Of a DNA stretch of 64,000 nucleotides, positions 36,140 through 45,278 are shown in pieces. The notes below the pieces were generated by a model that was not told the origin of the DNA, made no database searches, and saw only the letters and a list, made by a program, of their open reading frames with translations. Position numbers and translations under genes: made by a program. Within the stretch, counting starts at the first letter, position 1. Each line of letters starts with the position of its first letter. The DNA is from Sinorhizobium meliloti (GTDB taxonomy: Bacteria; Pseudomonadota; Alphaproteobacteria; Rhizobiales; Rhizobiaceae), in the NCBI RefSeq assembly GCF_035610345.1, contig NZ_CP141213.1:992001-1056000 (forward strand), in the 5' to 3' direction.

Positions 36140-37081
36140 TCATTGATAGAACCGGTAACCATCTGAGATTTCCCGGCCGAGGCGATTGTTCTGGCTGATG
36201 AACTCCTTGAGATATTGGTGTAGCCCCTGATCCATGATTTCCGCGATCGACTGGCTGCGCAGCAAGCCGAGCGTCTGCTCGGCGGTCTCGTGGGCCGCGT
36301 GCCGCTCGCCGTATTCGCGCGCGAGATAACCGAGATTGGAGACGAGCTTGTCGTAGCAATAGGCCAGCGAGCGCGGCATGCGGCCGTTTGCGATCAGGAA
36401 GTCGGCAATATTTGCGGGCCTGAGTTCGGCATCATAGACCCAGCCATAGGAGCGGTGTGCGGAGACCGAGCGCAGGATCGATTCCCATTGGACGTTGTCC
36501 ATGGACGATCCGACCGCGGAGACTGCCGGCAGAAGCACGTAATATTTGACGTCGAGGATGCGTGCGGTGTTGTCGGCCCTCTCGATGAAGGTGCCGATGC
36601 GAGAGAAGTTGAAAATCTCGTTCCTGAGCATCGTGCCGTGGAAGGCGCCCCGGATAAGCCCGGCCCGCCGTTTGATCGTATCGATGATCTCCGGCATGTC
36701 GGTGGTCTTCGCCCTCCTGGCGAGGATCCCCTTCATTTCGATCCAGCATTCGTTGATCGCTTCCCATGTCTCGCGCGTGAGCGCCGTGCGGACCATGCGG
36801 GCGTTGTTGCGCCCGGCCTCGATGCACGACATCACGCTTGACGGGTTGGCGCGATCACGCAGGAGGAAGTCGATCGCGTCGCCGCTGGTCAACCCTTCGT
36901 GGACCTCGTCATAGAGCTCTCGCACGTCCGCGCTTTGCAGCACCCCGTCCCAGTCGTCCTCGGCCGCTTCGCTGCGCGTGAGCGACATGCGCAATCCGGC
37001 GTCGATGAGGCGGGCGCTGTTCTCCGCGCGCTCGATATAGCGGAACATCCAGTAGAGGCCGTTCGCAGTTCTTCCCAGCAT
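36140..37081 (-). CDS. Alpha-E domain protein (DUF403)
   Basis: A 313-residue all-helical protein of the alpha-E family (old DUF403): LGRTANGLYWMFRYIERAEN at the start, WEAINECWIEM, and FSRIGTFIERADNTARILD internally, the repeated RAEN/RADNTAR helices being the hallmark. Four bases separate it from the ATP-grasp stop, and its GGAGG lies in that gene, so they are coupled. Its role is thought to be as partner of the ATP-grasp protein in making a peptide-like product; not established. Confidence 0.92.
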   Translation of the reverse strand: MLGRTANGLYWMFRYIERAENSARLIDAGLRMSLTRSEAAEDDWDGVLQSADVRELYDEVHEGLTSGDAIDFLLRDRANPSSVMSCIEAGRNNARMVRTALTRETWEAINECWIEMKGILARRAKTTDMPEIIDTIKRRAGLIRGAFHGTMLRNEIFNFSRIGTFIERADNTARILDVKYYVLLPAVSAVGSSMDNVQWESILRSVSAHRSYGWVYDAELRPANIADFLIANGRMPRSLAYCYDKLVSNLGYLAREYGERHAAHETAEQTLGLLRSQSIAEIMDQGLHQYLKEFISQNNRLGREISDGYRFYQ

Positions 37082-37085
37082 GGCC

Positions 37086-38495
37086 TCAGTCCTCCAGCAC
37101 CCAGGTATCCTTGGTCCCGCCGCCCTGGCTGGAATTCACCACCAGGGAGCCTTCTTTCAGGGCCACACGGGTCAGGCCGCCCGGAATGATCTGAACCTTG
37201 TCGGAGACGAGCACATAGGGACGCAGATCGACGTGGCGCGGCGCAATGCCCTTTTTGACCATGATGGGCACCGTCGAGAGCGACAATGTCGGCTGGGCGA
37301 TGTAGTTGCCGGGGCGGGATTTGAGCTTCTCGGCAAAGGCTGCACATTCCTTTTTTGTCGCGGTCGGGCCGACGAGCATGCCGTAGCCGCCGGAGCCGTG
37401 AACCTCCTTGACGACGAGCTTGGCGAGATGCTCGAGCACGTATTTGAGGCTCTCCGGTTCCGAGCAGCGCCAGGTGGGCACGTTTTCGAGCAGGGGTTTG
37501 CGGCCGGTATAGAACTCGACGATTTCCGGCATGTAGGAATAGATCGCCTTGTCGTCGGAAATGCCGGTGCCGGGGGCATTGGCGATGGTGATGTTGCCGG
37601 CGCGATAGACATCCATGATCCCCGGTATCCCGAGGGCGGAATCCGGGCGGAAGGTGAGGGGGTCCAGGAAATCGTCGTCGACGCGCCGGTAAAGTACGTC
37701 GATCGCCTCGTAGCCGCGCGTCGTGCGCATCTTTACCCTGCCGTCGATGACGCGCAGATCCGAGCCCTCCACCAGTTCGACGCCCATCATATCCGCCAGG
37801 AACGCGTGCTCGTAGAAGGCCGAGTTGTAGATCCCGGGCGTGAGGACGGCAACGCGCGGCTTGCCCTCGCAGCCGGCCGGGGCGAGCGAGGAAAGGCTCT
37901 GGCGAAGCAGATTGGGATAGTTCTCCACCGGCCGCACGCGGTTCTGGTGAAACAGCTCCGGAAACATCTGCATCATGGTTTCGCGGTTTTCCAGCATGTA
38001 GCTGACACCGGAGGGCGTGCGGGCATTGTCCTCCAGAACATAGTACTGGTCTTCGCCGGTGCGTACGATGTCGGTACCGACGATGTGGGTGTAGACGCCG
38101 CCCGGCGGCCGGAAGCCGATCATCTGCGGAAGGAAGGTGTCGTTCTTCTCGATCAGTTCGCGCGGGATGCGCCCGGCGCGGATGATCTCCTGCTTGTGAT
38201 AGATGTCGTCGAGAAAGGCGTTGAGCGCGATGACGCGCTGTTCGATGCCTTGGGCGAGCCGGCGCCATTCGCGCCCGGAGATGATGCGGGGTATGAGATC
38301 GAAGGGGATCAGTTTTTCGGAGGAATCCGCGTGTCCGTAGACTGCGAAGGTGATGCCCGTCTTACGAAAAATCTTTTCGGCTTCCTTCGATTTCGCGATG
38401 AGCCGGTTTCTGTCCTGACTGGCATACCATTGATGATAGGTCGAATATGGCTGGCGCGGACTGCTGTCCGCATTGATCATTTCGTCAAATACCAA
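37086..38495 (-). CDS. Circularly permuted ATP-grasp protein
   Basis: A protein of about 469 residues in the circularly permuted ATP-grasp family (old DUF404/DUF407). Conserved parts: DAYHK-like LDDIYHKQEII, IVGTDIVRTGEDQYYVLEDNARTPSG, VKEVHGSGGYGMLVGP and the final SSQGGGTKDTWVLED. Start is uncertain: TTG 38495 has AAGGGG eight bases upstream; ATG 38522 is upstream without a site, and the frame runs open to 38699. First of three genes with the alpha-E and transglutaminase-like proteins. ATP-grasp enzymes form amide bonds, so a peptide ligase is expected (inference). Confidence 0.9.
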   Translation of the reverse strand: MVFDEMINADSSPRQPYSTYHQWYASQDRNRLIAKSKEAEKIFRKTGITFAVYGHADSSEKLIPFDLIPRIISGREWRRLAQGIEQRVIALNAFLDDIYHKQEIIRAGRIPRELIEKNDTFLPQMIGFRPPGGVYTHIVGTDIVRTGEDQYYVLEDNARTPSGVSYMLENRETMMQMFPELFHQNRVRPVENYPNLLRQSLSSLAPAGCEGKPRVAVLTPGIYNSAFYEHAFLADMMGVELVEGSDLRVIDGRVKMRTTRGYEAIDVLYRRVDDDFLDPLTFRPDSALGIPGIMDVYRAGNITIANAPGTGISDDKAIYSYMPEIVEFYTGRKPLLENVPTWRCSEPESLKYVLEHLAKLVVKEVHGSGGYGMLVGPTATKKECAAFAEKLKSRPGNYIAQPTLSLSTVPIMVKKGIAPRHVDLRPYVLVSDKVQIIPGGLTRVALKEGSLVVNSSQGGGTKDTWVLED

Positions 38496-38522
38496 AGGCG
38501 TGATCCCCTTATTTTCGACCAT

Positions 38523-38860
38523 TTGAATACAACGCAGAGTGCAATGCAAGAAGCGTGCACATTTGCGATCGAAGAATTTTGGCGGGTGGCGGCGCGGCCG
38601 TTCCCGGCGTTTCCGGGCGAAAACCGGGGCAGGGGCACGCGCAGCCTGGACTTCGGGCTGCGCAGAAAAAACAGGCTGATGCCCGGATTTTAGGCCCATA
38701 GGATTCGAGGAGACGCGTTCAGCAGGTTGTGGAGCGGCCGTTCCGATTCGCTGATACTATCAATCAGAAAAATTCCTTTGACCGGGCGCTGTCGCCGCTC
38801 TATCGCGGCAGCGGCGATCCTGCTCGGATCGTCCCTATCCATTTGCTCAGGAAAGATTTC
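38523..38860. other. Divergent promoter region, no gene seen
   Basis: This 338-bp gap separates the ATP-grasp operon from the DMT transporter, transcribed away on either side. The frames that extend into it are Arg/Pro-rich and have no ribosome site. I see no hairpin or repeat; it should hold both promoters. Confidence 0.4.
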
Positions 38861-39781
38861 ATGCTCGCCCGCCTGGCCCCGGCCATCTTCGTGCTGCTCT
38901 GGTCGACAGGCTGGGTCGTTGCAAAATATGCGGCCATCTTCGCCGATCCGCTGACCTTCCTGGCGCTGCGCTACAGCTTCGCCATTCTGCTCTTCATCGG
39001 CTTCTGTCTCCTGAGCGGCGCGCGCTGGCCGCGCTCGGCGACGGCGATCGGCCATGCCGTCGTGTCCGGCGTCTTTCTCCACGGCCTCTATCTCGGTGCC
39101 GTATGGTGGGCGATCGGGCAGGGCGTGCCCGCGGCGATCTCCGGCATCATCGCCGGCTTGCAGCCCCTGATGACGGCTGCGGTCGCGCCTTGGCTGATCG
39201 GCGAAAAGTTGGCGGGCCAGCAGAAGCTGGGCCTTATCCTCGGCTTTTGCGGCATCGCGCTTGCGGTTGCGCCGAAAATGCTGGCGATCGACTCGGCCGC
39301 AACGCCGATCCACCTGCTGCCGCTGGCCGTCAACGTTCTCGGCATGGCCGCCGTCACCTACGGGACGCTTTATCAGAAACGGTATCTGCAGACTGGCGAC
39401 ATCCGGTCGATTGCAGCGTTGCAATACGTGGGAGCGCTTCTCGTGACCATCCCTCTGGCGCTCATGCTCGAGGACCTGCGGGTCACCTGGAATATCGAAC
39501 TTGTCGCGGCGCTCGCCTGGTCGGTGCTGGGCCTCTCGATGGGAGCGATCGCACTCCTGCTCTATCTCATTCGGCGGGGGCAGGTATCGCGCGCGGCATC
39601 GCTGATTTATCTGGTGCCGCCGCTCGCCGCCGGCGAGGCGGCTCTGTTCTTCGGAGAAGCGCTGACCTGGCCGATGATCATCGGCACGGTAATTGCCGTC
39701 ACAGGGGTCTATCTCACCAACCGCAAGCCGGCCAACGGAACAGCCGCGAGCGACAGCGCAAAGGAAGCGCAGGCGGTTTGA
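38861..39781 (+). CDS. EamA/DMT-family transporter
   Basis: A 306-residue inner-membrane transporter of the drug/metabolite superfamily with ten predicted helices and the two EamA repeats (residues 5-125, 145-285). It starts [22 protein letters not shown], a typical rhizobial DMT opening. ATG 38861 follows CAGGAAAG. Substrate unknown, often metabolite export. Followed by the CusA fragment. Confidence 0.9.
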   Translation: MLARLAPAIFVLLWSTGWVVAKYAAIFADPLTFLALRYSFAILLFIGFCLLSGARWPRSATAIGHAVVSGVFLHGLYLGAVWWAIGQGVPAAISGIIAGLQPLMTAAVAPWLIGEKLAGQQKLGLILGFCGIALAVAPKMLAIDSAATPIHLLPLAVNVLGMAAVTYGTLYQKRYLQTGDIRSIAALQYVGALLVTIPLALMLEDLRVTWNIELVAALAWSVLGLSMGAIALLLYLIRRGQVSRAASLIYLVPPLAAGEAALFFGEALTWPMIIGTVIAVTGVYLTNRKPANGTAASDSAKEAQAV

Positions 39782-39869
39782 CGAACGCGATGACGGGGTG
39801 CACTCGAAGCCCTGTCGATCGCACTGCCCGGTATCGTCGGTCGCAACTCATGGTGTGGGCGGTCGAACG

Positions 39870-40076
39870 GGTCCGACCGGGTCCGGGTCGGAGGTCATGC
39901 AGCGGATCGCTGTCCCGATGATCGGCGGAATGCTATCCTCGACGATCCTCACCTTGGTGGTCATTCCGGCTGTGTATGGCCTCGTGAAGGGCTGGCGGCT
40001 GCCCTCACCGGGTGCATCGACGAAAGCCGACCATTTCAACGCCGCACAACACGCGTACAATGGAGAGCAGCGATGA
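39870..40076 (+). pseudogene. C-terminal fragment of a CusA-type RND metal efflux pump
   Basis: About 65 codons in one open frame, [25 protein letters not shown] and [14 protein letters not shown], match the last transmembrane helix of CusA/HME-RND pumps. Everything upstream of about 39870 is unrelated, so the first ~1000 residues have been lost. Its stop overlaps the start of the DUF411 gene as ATGA (40073-40076). The tail may have been kept because it supplies translation initiation to the next gene. Confidence 0.8.
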
Positions 40077-40528
40077 GAAGAAGAGCGTTTCTGATTTCCG
40101 CGGCCGCGACCGCGTCGGTTTGGATGATCGGGCCGGCCTTGGCAGCCGGGCGCGAAATGGTCGTCTACAAGGACCCCAATTGCGGCTGCTGCCATGAGTG
40201 GGCCGCGGCGATGAAGGGAGCCGGCTTCCAGGTAAAGATCGAGAACGTCGACGACCTGTCTGCGATCAAGCAGCGCCATGCGATCCCGGATGAGATGCAG
40301 GGTTGCCATACCGCCGTGGTCGGCGGGTATTACGTGGAGGGCCACGTGCCGCTCGATGCCGTCGAAAGGCTTCTCGCCGAGCGTCCGGACATTGCCGGCA
40401 TCGCGGTCCCGGGCATGCCCGTCGGATCGCTGGGCATGGGAGACGACCCTCGCGCATCCTATGACGTGTTCGCGGTGAACAGGGACGGCACCAGCGCGAT
40501 CTATCAGTCTGTCAGACCCAAGGGCTGA
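40073..40528 (+). CDS. DUF411 metal-binding protein (copper resistance type)
   Basis: A 151-residue exported protein. N-terminal [19 protein letters not shown] resembles a Tat signal; the mature part begins with [14 protein letters not shown], with C37, C39 and C40 forming the metal site, and continues with [19 protein letters not shown], the DUF411 signature. These proteins accompany copper efflux genes (CusA, CopA) and probably bind Cu(I) in the periplasm. Its usual partner survives only as a CusA tail. The 8-bp-spaced start is the ATGA overlap. Confidence 0.93.
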   Translation: MRRRAFLISAAATASVWMIGPALAAGREMVVYKDPNCGCCHEWAAAMKGAGFQVKIENVDDLSAIKQRHAIPDEMQGCHTAVVGGYYVEGHVPLDAVERLLAERPDIAGIAVPGMPVGSLGMGDDPRASYDVFAVNRDGTSAIYQSVRPKG

Positions 40529-40554
40529 CCGGCGCAGGTGATGCAGGGTGTCGA

Positions 40555-40578
40555 AACGGCGGGGATCTACCCGCCGTT
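40555..40578 (+). terminator. Probable terminator after the DUF411 gene
   Basis: AACGGCGGG (40555-40563) pairs with CCCGCCGTT (40570-40578), loop GATCTA, 27 bp after the stop. No T-run. Confidence 0.6.
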
Positions 40579-40597
40579 CCACGACGCTTGGCGCCTA

Positions 40598-40670
40598 AGA
40601 GCGTTCAATGAATTGAAACACCAAACATTCTAAGTCTTTGACGCTACGCACTTATCCTCGAAGTGCTCTA
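40598..40670. repeat. Diverged RIME-like repeat
   Basis: About 73 bp with AGAGCGTTCAAT at the left edge, CTAAGTCTTTGACGCTACGCA inside (shared with 63718-63739), and CACTT/GAAGTG then CTCTA at the right. The terminal TAG on the minus strand is the stop codon of rhlE. Same family as 35199-35296. Confidence 0.7.
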
Positions 40671-42182
40671 GCGCTGATGGCCGCGACCGTCGGCACGCTG
40701 CGGTCGATTGCCGCCGCCATTGCGTTCGCCGGACTGTTCGCTTCCGCGGCGGCCGGCCTGCTGTGGTCCGGGCCGCCCATGGTGCTTCTGCGCCTTGTGA
40801 TTGCGGTGGCCTTCCGGCCTTCCGTCCGCCGGTCCATGCCCGGCAGCGCGCTGGTCGCGGCGCTCGTGCGAGCGCTCGTCGCGCAGCAGGTCGTCGCCGG
40901 CGAATCCGCCCGCTGCCGCCTGGCGCTGCGGCCGATCGCGGCGAGGTCCGCCCTGGCGCTGTCCTGCGCCATTGCCGCGAGCCTGGCCGTTACCGCGAGG
41001 CTGACCGTTGCCGCGGCCGCCACGGCCCTTGGAGGGGCGGGCCTGGTCGGCCGGCGCTTCGCCGCTGGCGACAGCGATCTGGATGCCCATCAGCTTTTCG
41101 ATGTCGCGGAGCAGGCGGATTTCGTCCGGCGCGCAGAAGGCGATCGCGATGCCGTCTCGGCCGTTGCGGGCCGTACGGCCGATACGGTGCACATAGGCGT
41201 CGGGCACTTCCGGCAGGTCGTAGTTGTAGACGTGGGTGACGCCCGGAATGTCGATCCCGCGGGCGGCCACGTCCGTCGCCACGAGCACGCGGATCTCACC
41301 GTCGCGGAATGCCTTCAGCGCACGCTCCCGCTGACCCTGGCTCTTGTTGCCATGGATCGAGGCGGCCTTGAAGCCGACATGGTCGAGATGCTTCATCAGC
41401 TTCTCGGCGCCATGCTTGGTGCGGCTGAAAATCAGCGACAGCCCATCGGGATTGGCAGTCAGCGTCTGCTTCAGGATCGTCGTCTTCAGGTCCTTGCCGG
41501 GGACGAAATGCACATATTGTTCGACCTTGTCGGCGGCTTTGCCCGGAGGCGAGACTTCGACCTTGACCGGGTCGGTCAGGTATTCGCCGGCAAGCTCGGC
41601 AATCAGCTTGGGCATGGTTGCCGAGAAGAGCAGCGTCTGACGGTTCTTCGGCACCAGCTTGGAAATCTTGCGCAGGTCATGGATGAAGCCGAGGTCAAGC
41701 ATCTGGTCGGCCTCGTCGAGAACGAGATAGCGAGCCTGGGTCAGCGTCACCGCCTTGCGCGAAACGAGGTCGAGCAGGCGGCCAGGGGTCGCGACGAGAA
41801 TGTCGACGCCACGGGCGAGCTGTTCGGTCTGCTTGTTGATCGAAACGCCACCGACGACGAGGCCGATCTTGAGCGGGCTCTTCTTCACGAAAAGCTTCAG
41901 GTTGGTCGCGATCTGATTCACCAGTTCGCGCGTGGGGGCAAGCACGAGCGCGCGGATGTTGCGCGGATCGGGACGTCTGCCATCGGCGACGAGCTTTTCG
42001 ATCATCGGCAGGCCGAATGCAGCGGTCTTGCCGGTGCCCGTCTGCGCAAGGCCGATCAGGTCATGGTCTTTCAGGACCAGCGGAATGGCTTGAGCCTGAA
42101 TGGGCGTCGGCTTTTCGAAACCATTGGCGGAGAGTGTCGCCACAATGTGCTCGGAGAGGCCAAGCTCTTTGAAAGTGGTCAA
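40668..42182 (-). CDS. rhlE: DEAD-box ATP-dependent RNA helicase RhlE
   Basis: A 504-residue DEAD-box helicase: Q motif around FEKPTPIQAQ, Walker A AQTGTGKTA, PTRELV, VATPGRL, the DEAD box VLDEADQML, SAT, and motif VI HRIGRTARNG; residues about 385-504 form a basic Gly/Arg/Gln-rich tail that binds RNA. Start is taken as TTG 42182 after AAAGG; TTG 42206 is possible. RhlE helps ribosome assembly and cold growth. The stop lies in a RIME-like repeat. The upstream 574 bp are non-coding. Confidence 0.94.
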   Translation of the reverse strand: MTTFKELGLSEHIVATLSANGFEKPTPIQAQAIPLVLKDHDLIGLAQTGTGKTAAFGLPMIEKLVADGRRPDPRNIRALVLAPTRELVNQIATNLKLFVKKSPLKIGLVVGGVSINKQTEQLARGVDILVATPGRLLDLVSRKAVTLTQARYLVLDEADQMLDLGFIHDLRKISKLVPKNRQTLLFSATMPKLIAELAGEYLTDPVKVEVSPPGKAADKVEQYVHFVPGKDLKTTILKQTLTANPDGLSLIFSRTKHGAEKLMKHLDHVGFKAASIHGNKSQGQRERALKAFRDGEIRVLVATDVAARGIDIPGVTHVYNYDLPEVPDAYVHRIGRTARNGRDGIAIAFCAPDEIRLLRDIEKLMGIQIAVASGEAPADQARPSKGRGGRGNGQPRGNGQARGNGAGQRQGGPRRDRPQRQAAAGGFAGDDLLRDERSHERRDQRAAGHGPADGRPEGHRNHKAQKHHGRPGPQQAGRRGSEQSGERNGGGNRPQRADGRGHQR

Positions 42183-42780
42183 TGCATATACCTTTCGGGG
42201 CGCCAAACGCTCTCGCCGGAACAGCAGGATGCGGTTCCGGTGTCATCTGGCGTCAAGAACCCCGCGTGAATTGGGAACTTGTGGGTTAATAGAAAATCGT
42301 CAGGCGCCTGTGCTGCCGCAGAGGGCGGCGATGTTTCGCGCTTTTCCTTCTTCACGGCTTCGAAGTGATGCCGAGGGCGCGCTCACGCGGCGGCCGGAAG
42401 GTGACGCAGGCCTTAGATCGTTGTTTTGCGCCGGAAAGTCAAGCTGCATCTTTTCGCAGCTGCGAAAGCATGCCGTCTCGTCGCGCCGGCAGGCGCGAAA
42501 CGGCGCCCCCGGGCGAAAGGGCATGACCACACGCCTGCATCCGCGCCATAGCCGGCAAAGAAGCAGCGCGTCACCTATGTTCCCCTTGCAGAAGAAGGGC
42601 CTGAGCGTACAATCTAGCCGCTTGACCTCGCCGATTGTCGGCTGCTGACGGGCTGGTGATGCGAGCGGGCCGCGCGACACGGAATGCGCAGATGTTCGGC
42701 GGCAAGGAACCTGACGCGGCCTCAGCCGTTCTGTCCGTGTACCTCGCCAACCTATCTGCCATCTACACGGGGAGACAATA
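42183..42780. other. Long non-coding gap between rhlE and the host-attachment gene
   Basis: Nearly 600 bp with no convincing gene. Frames present are Arg/Cys-rich shadows. It would contain the promoters of both divergent genes and perhaps a long rhlE leader, as cold-inducible helicases often have; no stem-loop strong enough to call is visible. Confidence 0.4.
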
Positions 42781-43233
42781 GTGCGGAACCGGATCTGGAT
42801 TTTGACAGCCGATGGAAACACGGCGCGCATCGTGAAGGACGTCAACCTGCTGAAGGATGGCAGGCAGCAGCCGGAGGAGGAGACATTTCAAATCGAGACC
42901 AAGCGTCGCCAGGACATCATGGCCGACAAACCCGGACGCAGCCATTCGTCCGTCGGTCACGGCCGTTCGGCGATGGAATATAGCAGCGACCCCGTACGTG
43001 AGGAGCAACATCGCTTCGCCGTGGAGATCGCCGGGAAGCTCGAACACTATGCCCACGACCAGGCCTTCGAAAATCTCGTGATTTGCGCGGCACCCAGGAC
43101 GCTCGGCGACCTGAGGAAGCTGCTCTCGCACCAGGTCAAGGAAAAGACCCTTGCCGAGATCGACCGCAATTGCGTCGCGGTTCCGACCGATCAGTTGATC
43201 GCGACGGTCAAGTCCGTAGTCTTCCCCGGATAA
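42781..43233 (+). CDS. Host attachment family protein
   Basis: A 150-residue cytoplasmic protein of the Host_attach family (old label: protein required for attachment to host cells). It opens IWILTADGNTARIVKD and has the DLRKLLSHQVKEKTLAEIDRN block, both family marks. GTG 42781 lies 7 bases after GGGGAG. The family name derives from one Agrobacterium phenotype; the fold resembles ribosome-associated release-factor-like proteins, so the function is open. Its stop precedes mnmD, transcribed toward it, by 20 bp. Confidence 0.88.
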   Translation: MRNRIWILTADGNTARIVKDVNLLKDGRQQPEEETFQIETKRRQDIMADKPGRSHSSVGHGRSAMEYSSDPVREEQHRFAVEIAGKLEHYAHDQAFENLVICAAPRTLGDLRKLLSHQVKEKTLAEIDRNCVAVPTDQLIATVKSVVFPG

Positions 43234-43253
43234 GCACGTCCGGATTCGGGCAA

Positions 43254-43973
43254 TCAGGCTTTGTCGCCGCGCAGCATCTCCCGCTTGCCGGCAAAGCCGG
43301 GACGACGTTCGACGGTGAAACCCGCCGCCGCCAGGTTGCGGCGGACAAAGCCGGCTGCGGCATAAGTCGCGAAGCTGCCGCCTGAGACGGTCCTGTCGAA
43401 CACCAGCCGCATGAGTTCTTCCGACCACATGTCCGGATTGCGAGAGGGTGCGAAACCGTCGAGATACCAGGCGTCGAAGTCCGGAGGGGAGGCCGACACG
43501 CCGTCGAACGCCGTGCCGATCACCACCGTGAGCCGAACCTCTTCGCTGAATGCGATGTCGACCTGGCCGGCCGGGTTCGTGGGCCAATTGGCAACGAGCG
43601 CCTGCCGCTCTTCGTCGATTTCCGGCCAATGCGCCAGCGCCCGGCCGATATCCACGGCTTGCATGGGAAAGCGCTCGAAGGAAACGAAATGGAGGCTCCT
43701 GGCCGCGGCCGGCGATTGTTTCCAGCGGCGCCAGGTTTCGCAGAAATTGAGCCCCGTGCCGAAGCCGAGTTCGCCGATCGTGAACGGGCCGCCCGCCTGC
43801 CAGCGTTCCGGCAGCCGGTTGCCGGCAAGAAAGACGTGGCCGCATTCGAGCCGCCCGTCGGTGCGGCAATAAAAGTGATCGCCAAATTCCTTCGAATAGG
43901 GCATATCGCCCTCGTGCCATTCGAGGTTTTGCCGCGAGGGTGAAGGGCTCTGGCCGGGATCGGTTCCTGTCAT
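43254..43973 (-). CDS. mnmD: MnmD-type tRNA (5-methylaminomethyl-2-thiouridine) methyltransferase
   Basis: A 239-residue SAM-dependent methyltransferase equal to the N-terminal half of MnmC (MnmD). It has the SAM-binding ELGFGTGLNFCETW and the family string FDAWYLDGFAPSRNPDMW. It would perform the last methylation at U34 of tRNAs. Here it is a stand-alone gene, divergent from an FAD oxidase-like gene with 39 bp between, so the two MnmC activities are separate proteins. Start ATG 43973; the Shine-Dalgarno sequence is weak. Confidence 0.9.
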   Translation of the reverse strand: MTGTDPGQSPSPSRQNLEWHEGDMPYSKEFGDHFYCRTDGRLECGHVFLAGNRLPERWQAGGPFTIGELGFGTGLNFCETWRRWKQSPAAARSLHFVSFERFPMQAVDIGRALAHWPEIDEERQALVANWPTNPAGQVDIAFSEEVRLTVVIGTAFDGVSASPPDFDAWYLDGFAPSRNPDMWSEELMRLVFDRTVSGGSFATYAAAGFVRRNLAAAGFTVERRPGFAGKREMLRGDKA

Positions 43974-44012
43974 GGTGAACCCGATAATTCTCCGGCCCGG
44001 GAAGGTCAATCG

Positions 44013-45143
44013 ATGTGCGAAGTTTTGATCGTGGGCGGCGGCGTCATGGGGCTCTGGGCCGCCGTGATGGCCGCCCGCGCCGGGTTCGCGACGCGGCTCC
44101 TCGAGCGCAGGCTGATCGGTTCCGGCGCGAGCGGCGGTCTCCTCGGCGCGCTCATGCCGCATATGCCCGACCGGTGGAACGAGAAGAAGCAGTTCCAGTT
44201 CGATGCCCTGGTGTCGCTCGAAGGCGAGATTGCCGAGCTTGAAACAGCCACGGGCCTGTCGGCAGGCTATCGTCGCTGCGGCCGTGTCATGCCCCTCGGT
44301 AAGCCGCATCTGCGGGAGATCGCCCTTGGTCGCGAGCAGGATGCGGCGCAGAATTGGCATACTCCGGCACGCCCGTTCCATTGGCAAGTCCGCGATGCCG
44401 ATGCAGTCGGTTGGCCGGCCGCCGATGCGGCGCCCTTCGGTGTCGTCAATGACACGCTGGCAGCCCGGTTGGCGCCGCGCAGCCTGCTTGCGATGCTGCG
44501 GGCTGCCTTGGACCAGTTTCCGCATGTCCGATGCGAGGAAGGGGCGGAAGTCGTCTCGCTCGACCCGGCGGTCGGCCGGCTTGCGCTAGCCGACGGGCGC
44601 GATTTGACCTTTGAGCGCCTGATCCTCGCCGCGGGCGTCGAAAGCTTCTCCTTCATCGACCGTTTGACCCAGCCGCGGCGGGCGCCGAGCGGCGGTGCGG
44701 TCAAAGGACAGGCCGCGCTGCTTCGCGCCGACATCGATCCGGCCTTGCCCATCATCTTTGCCGACGGTCTCTATGTCGTCCCGCATGAAAGCGGCCACGT
44801 GGCGGTCGGCAGCACGAGCGAGAACCGGTTCGAGGAACCCTTTTCCACCGATGGCCAGCTCGATGCACTGCTTGCCCGCGCAACGGCTCTTGCGCCCGCA
44901 TTGCGCGGCGCCCCGGTGGTCGAGCGCTGGGCGGGCCTGCGCCCCAGATCTACGGGGCGCGAACCCATGGTCGGCCGTCACCCCGATCACGAACGGGTCT
45001 TCGTGCTGACGGGCGGCTTCAAGGTGAGCTTCGGATTGGCGCATGCTCTGGCGCGATCCGTGGTCGACGAGATTGCCGGCCGTCCAGCCGTCGCGCTTCC
45101 GGAAACGTTCCACTGTGCGCACCATATCGCGGCATTGCGATAG
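44013..45143 (+). CDS. FAD-dependent oxidoreductase, MnmC C-terminal-like
   Basis: A 376-residue DAO-family FAD enzyme: VLIVGGGVMGLWAAVMAARAG at the start is the ADP-binding fold, GGFKVSFGLAHALARSVVDE near the end is typical. It is close in design to the FAD domain of MnmC, which removes the carboxymethyl group before MnmD methylates. It is divergent from mnmD, with overlapping promoters. An alternative is a glycine/sarcosine oxidase-like enzyme; the pairing with mnmD supports tRNA modification. ATG 44013 follows GGGAAGG. Confidence 0.82.
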   Translation: MCEVLIVGGGVMGLWAAVMAARAGFATRLLERRLIGSGASGGLLGALMPHMPDRWNEKKQFQFDALVSLEGEIAELETATGLSAGYRRCGRVMPLGKPHLREIALGREQDAAQNWHTPARPFHWQVRDADAVGWPAADAAPFGVVNDTLAARLAPRSLLAMLRAALDQFPHVRCEEGAEVVSLDPAVGRLALADGRDLTFERLILAAGVESFSFIDRLTQPRRAPSGGAVKGQAALLRADIDPALPIIFADGLYVVPHESGHVAVGSTSENRFEEPFSTDGQLDALLARATALAPALRGAPVVERWAGLRPRSTGREPMVGRHPDHERVFVLTGGFKVSFGLAHALARSVVDEIAGRPAVALPETFHCAHHIAALR

Positions 45144-45278
45144 GCGAGGCAGGCTTCACGACCCCGTTATGGCCTGTGCAATTCGTCAATCTGTCACGCA
45201 AATCACTTAACACGCCGCCATTGGATCTCGAACGGGATGCGGGCCATTCCGCTTTCACGGACTTCCGGAGCTTGCGCC

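Noticed and set aside
42300..42845. A 181-codon frame in the gap upstream of rhlE
   Set aside because: Arg/Cys-rich composition, no ribosome site, overlaps the host-attachment gene start on the opposite strand.
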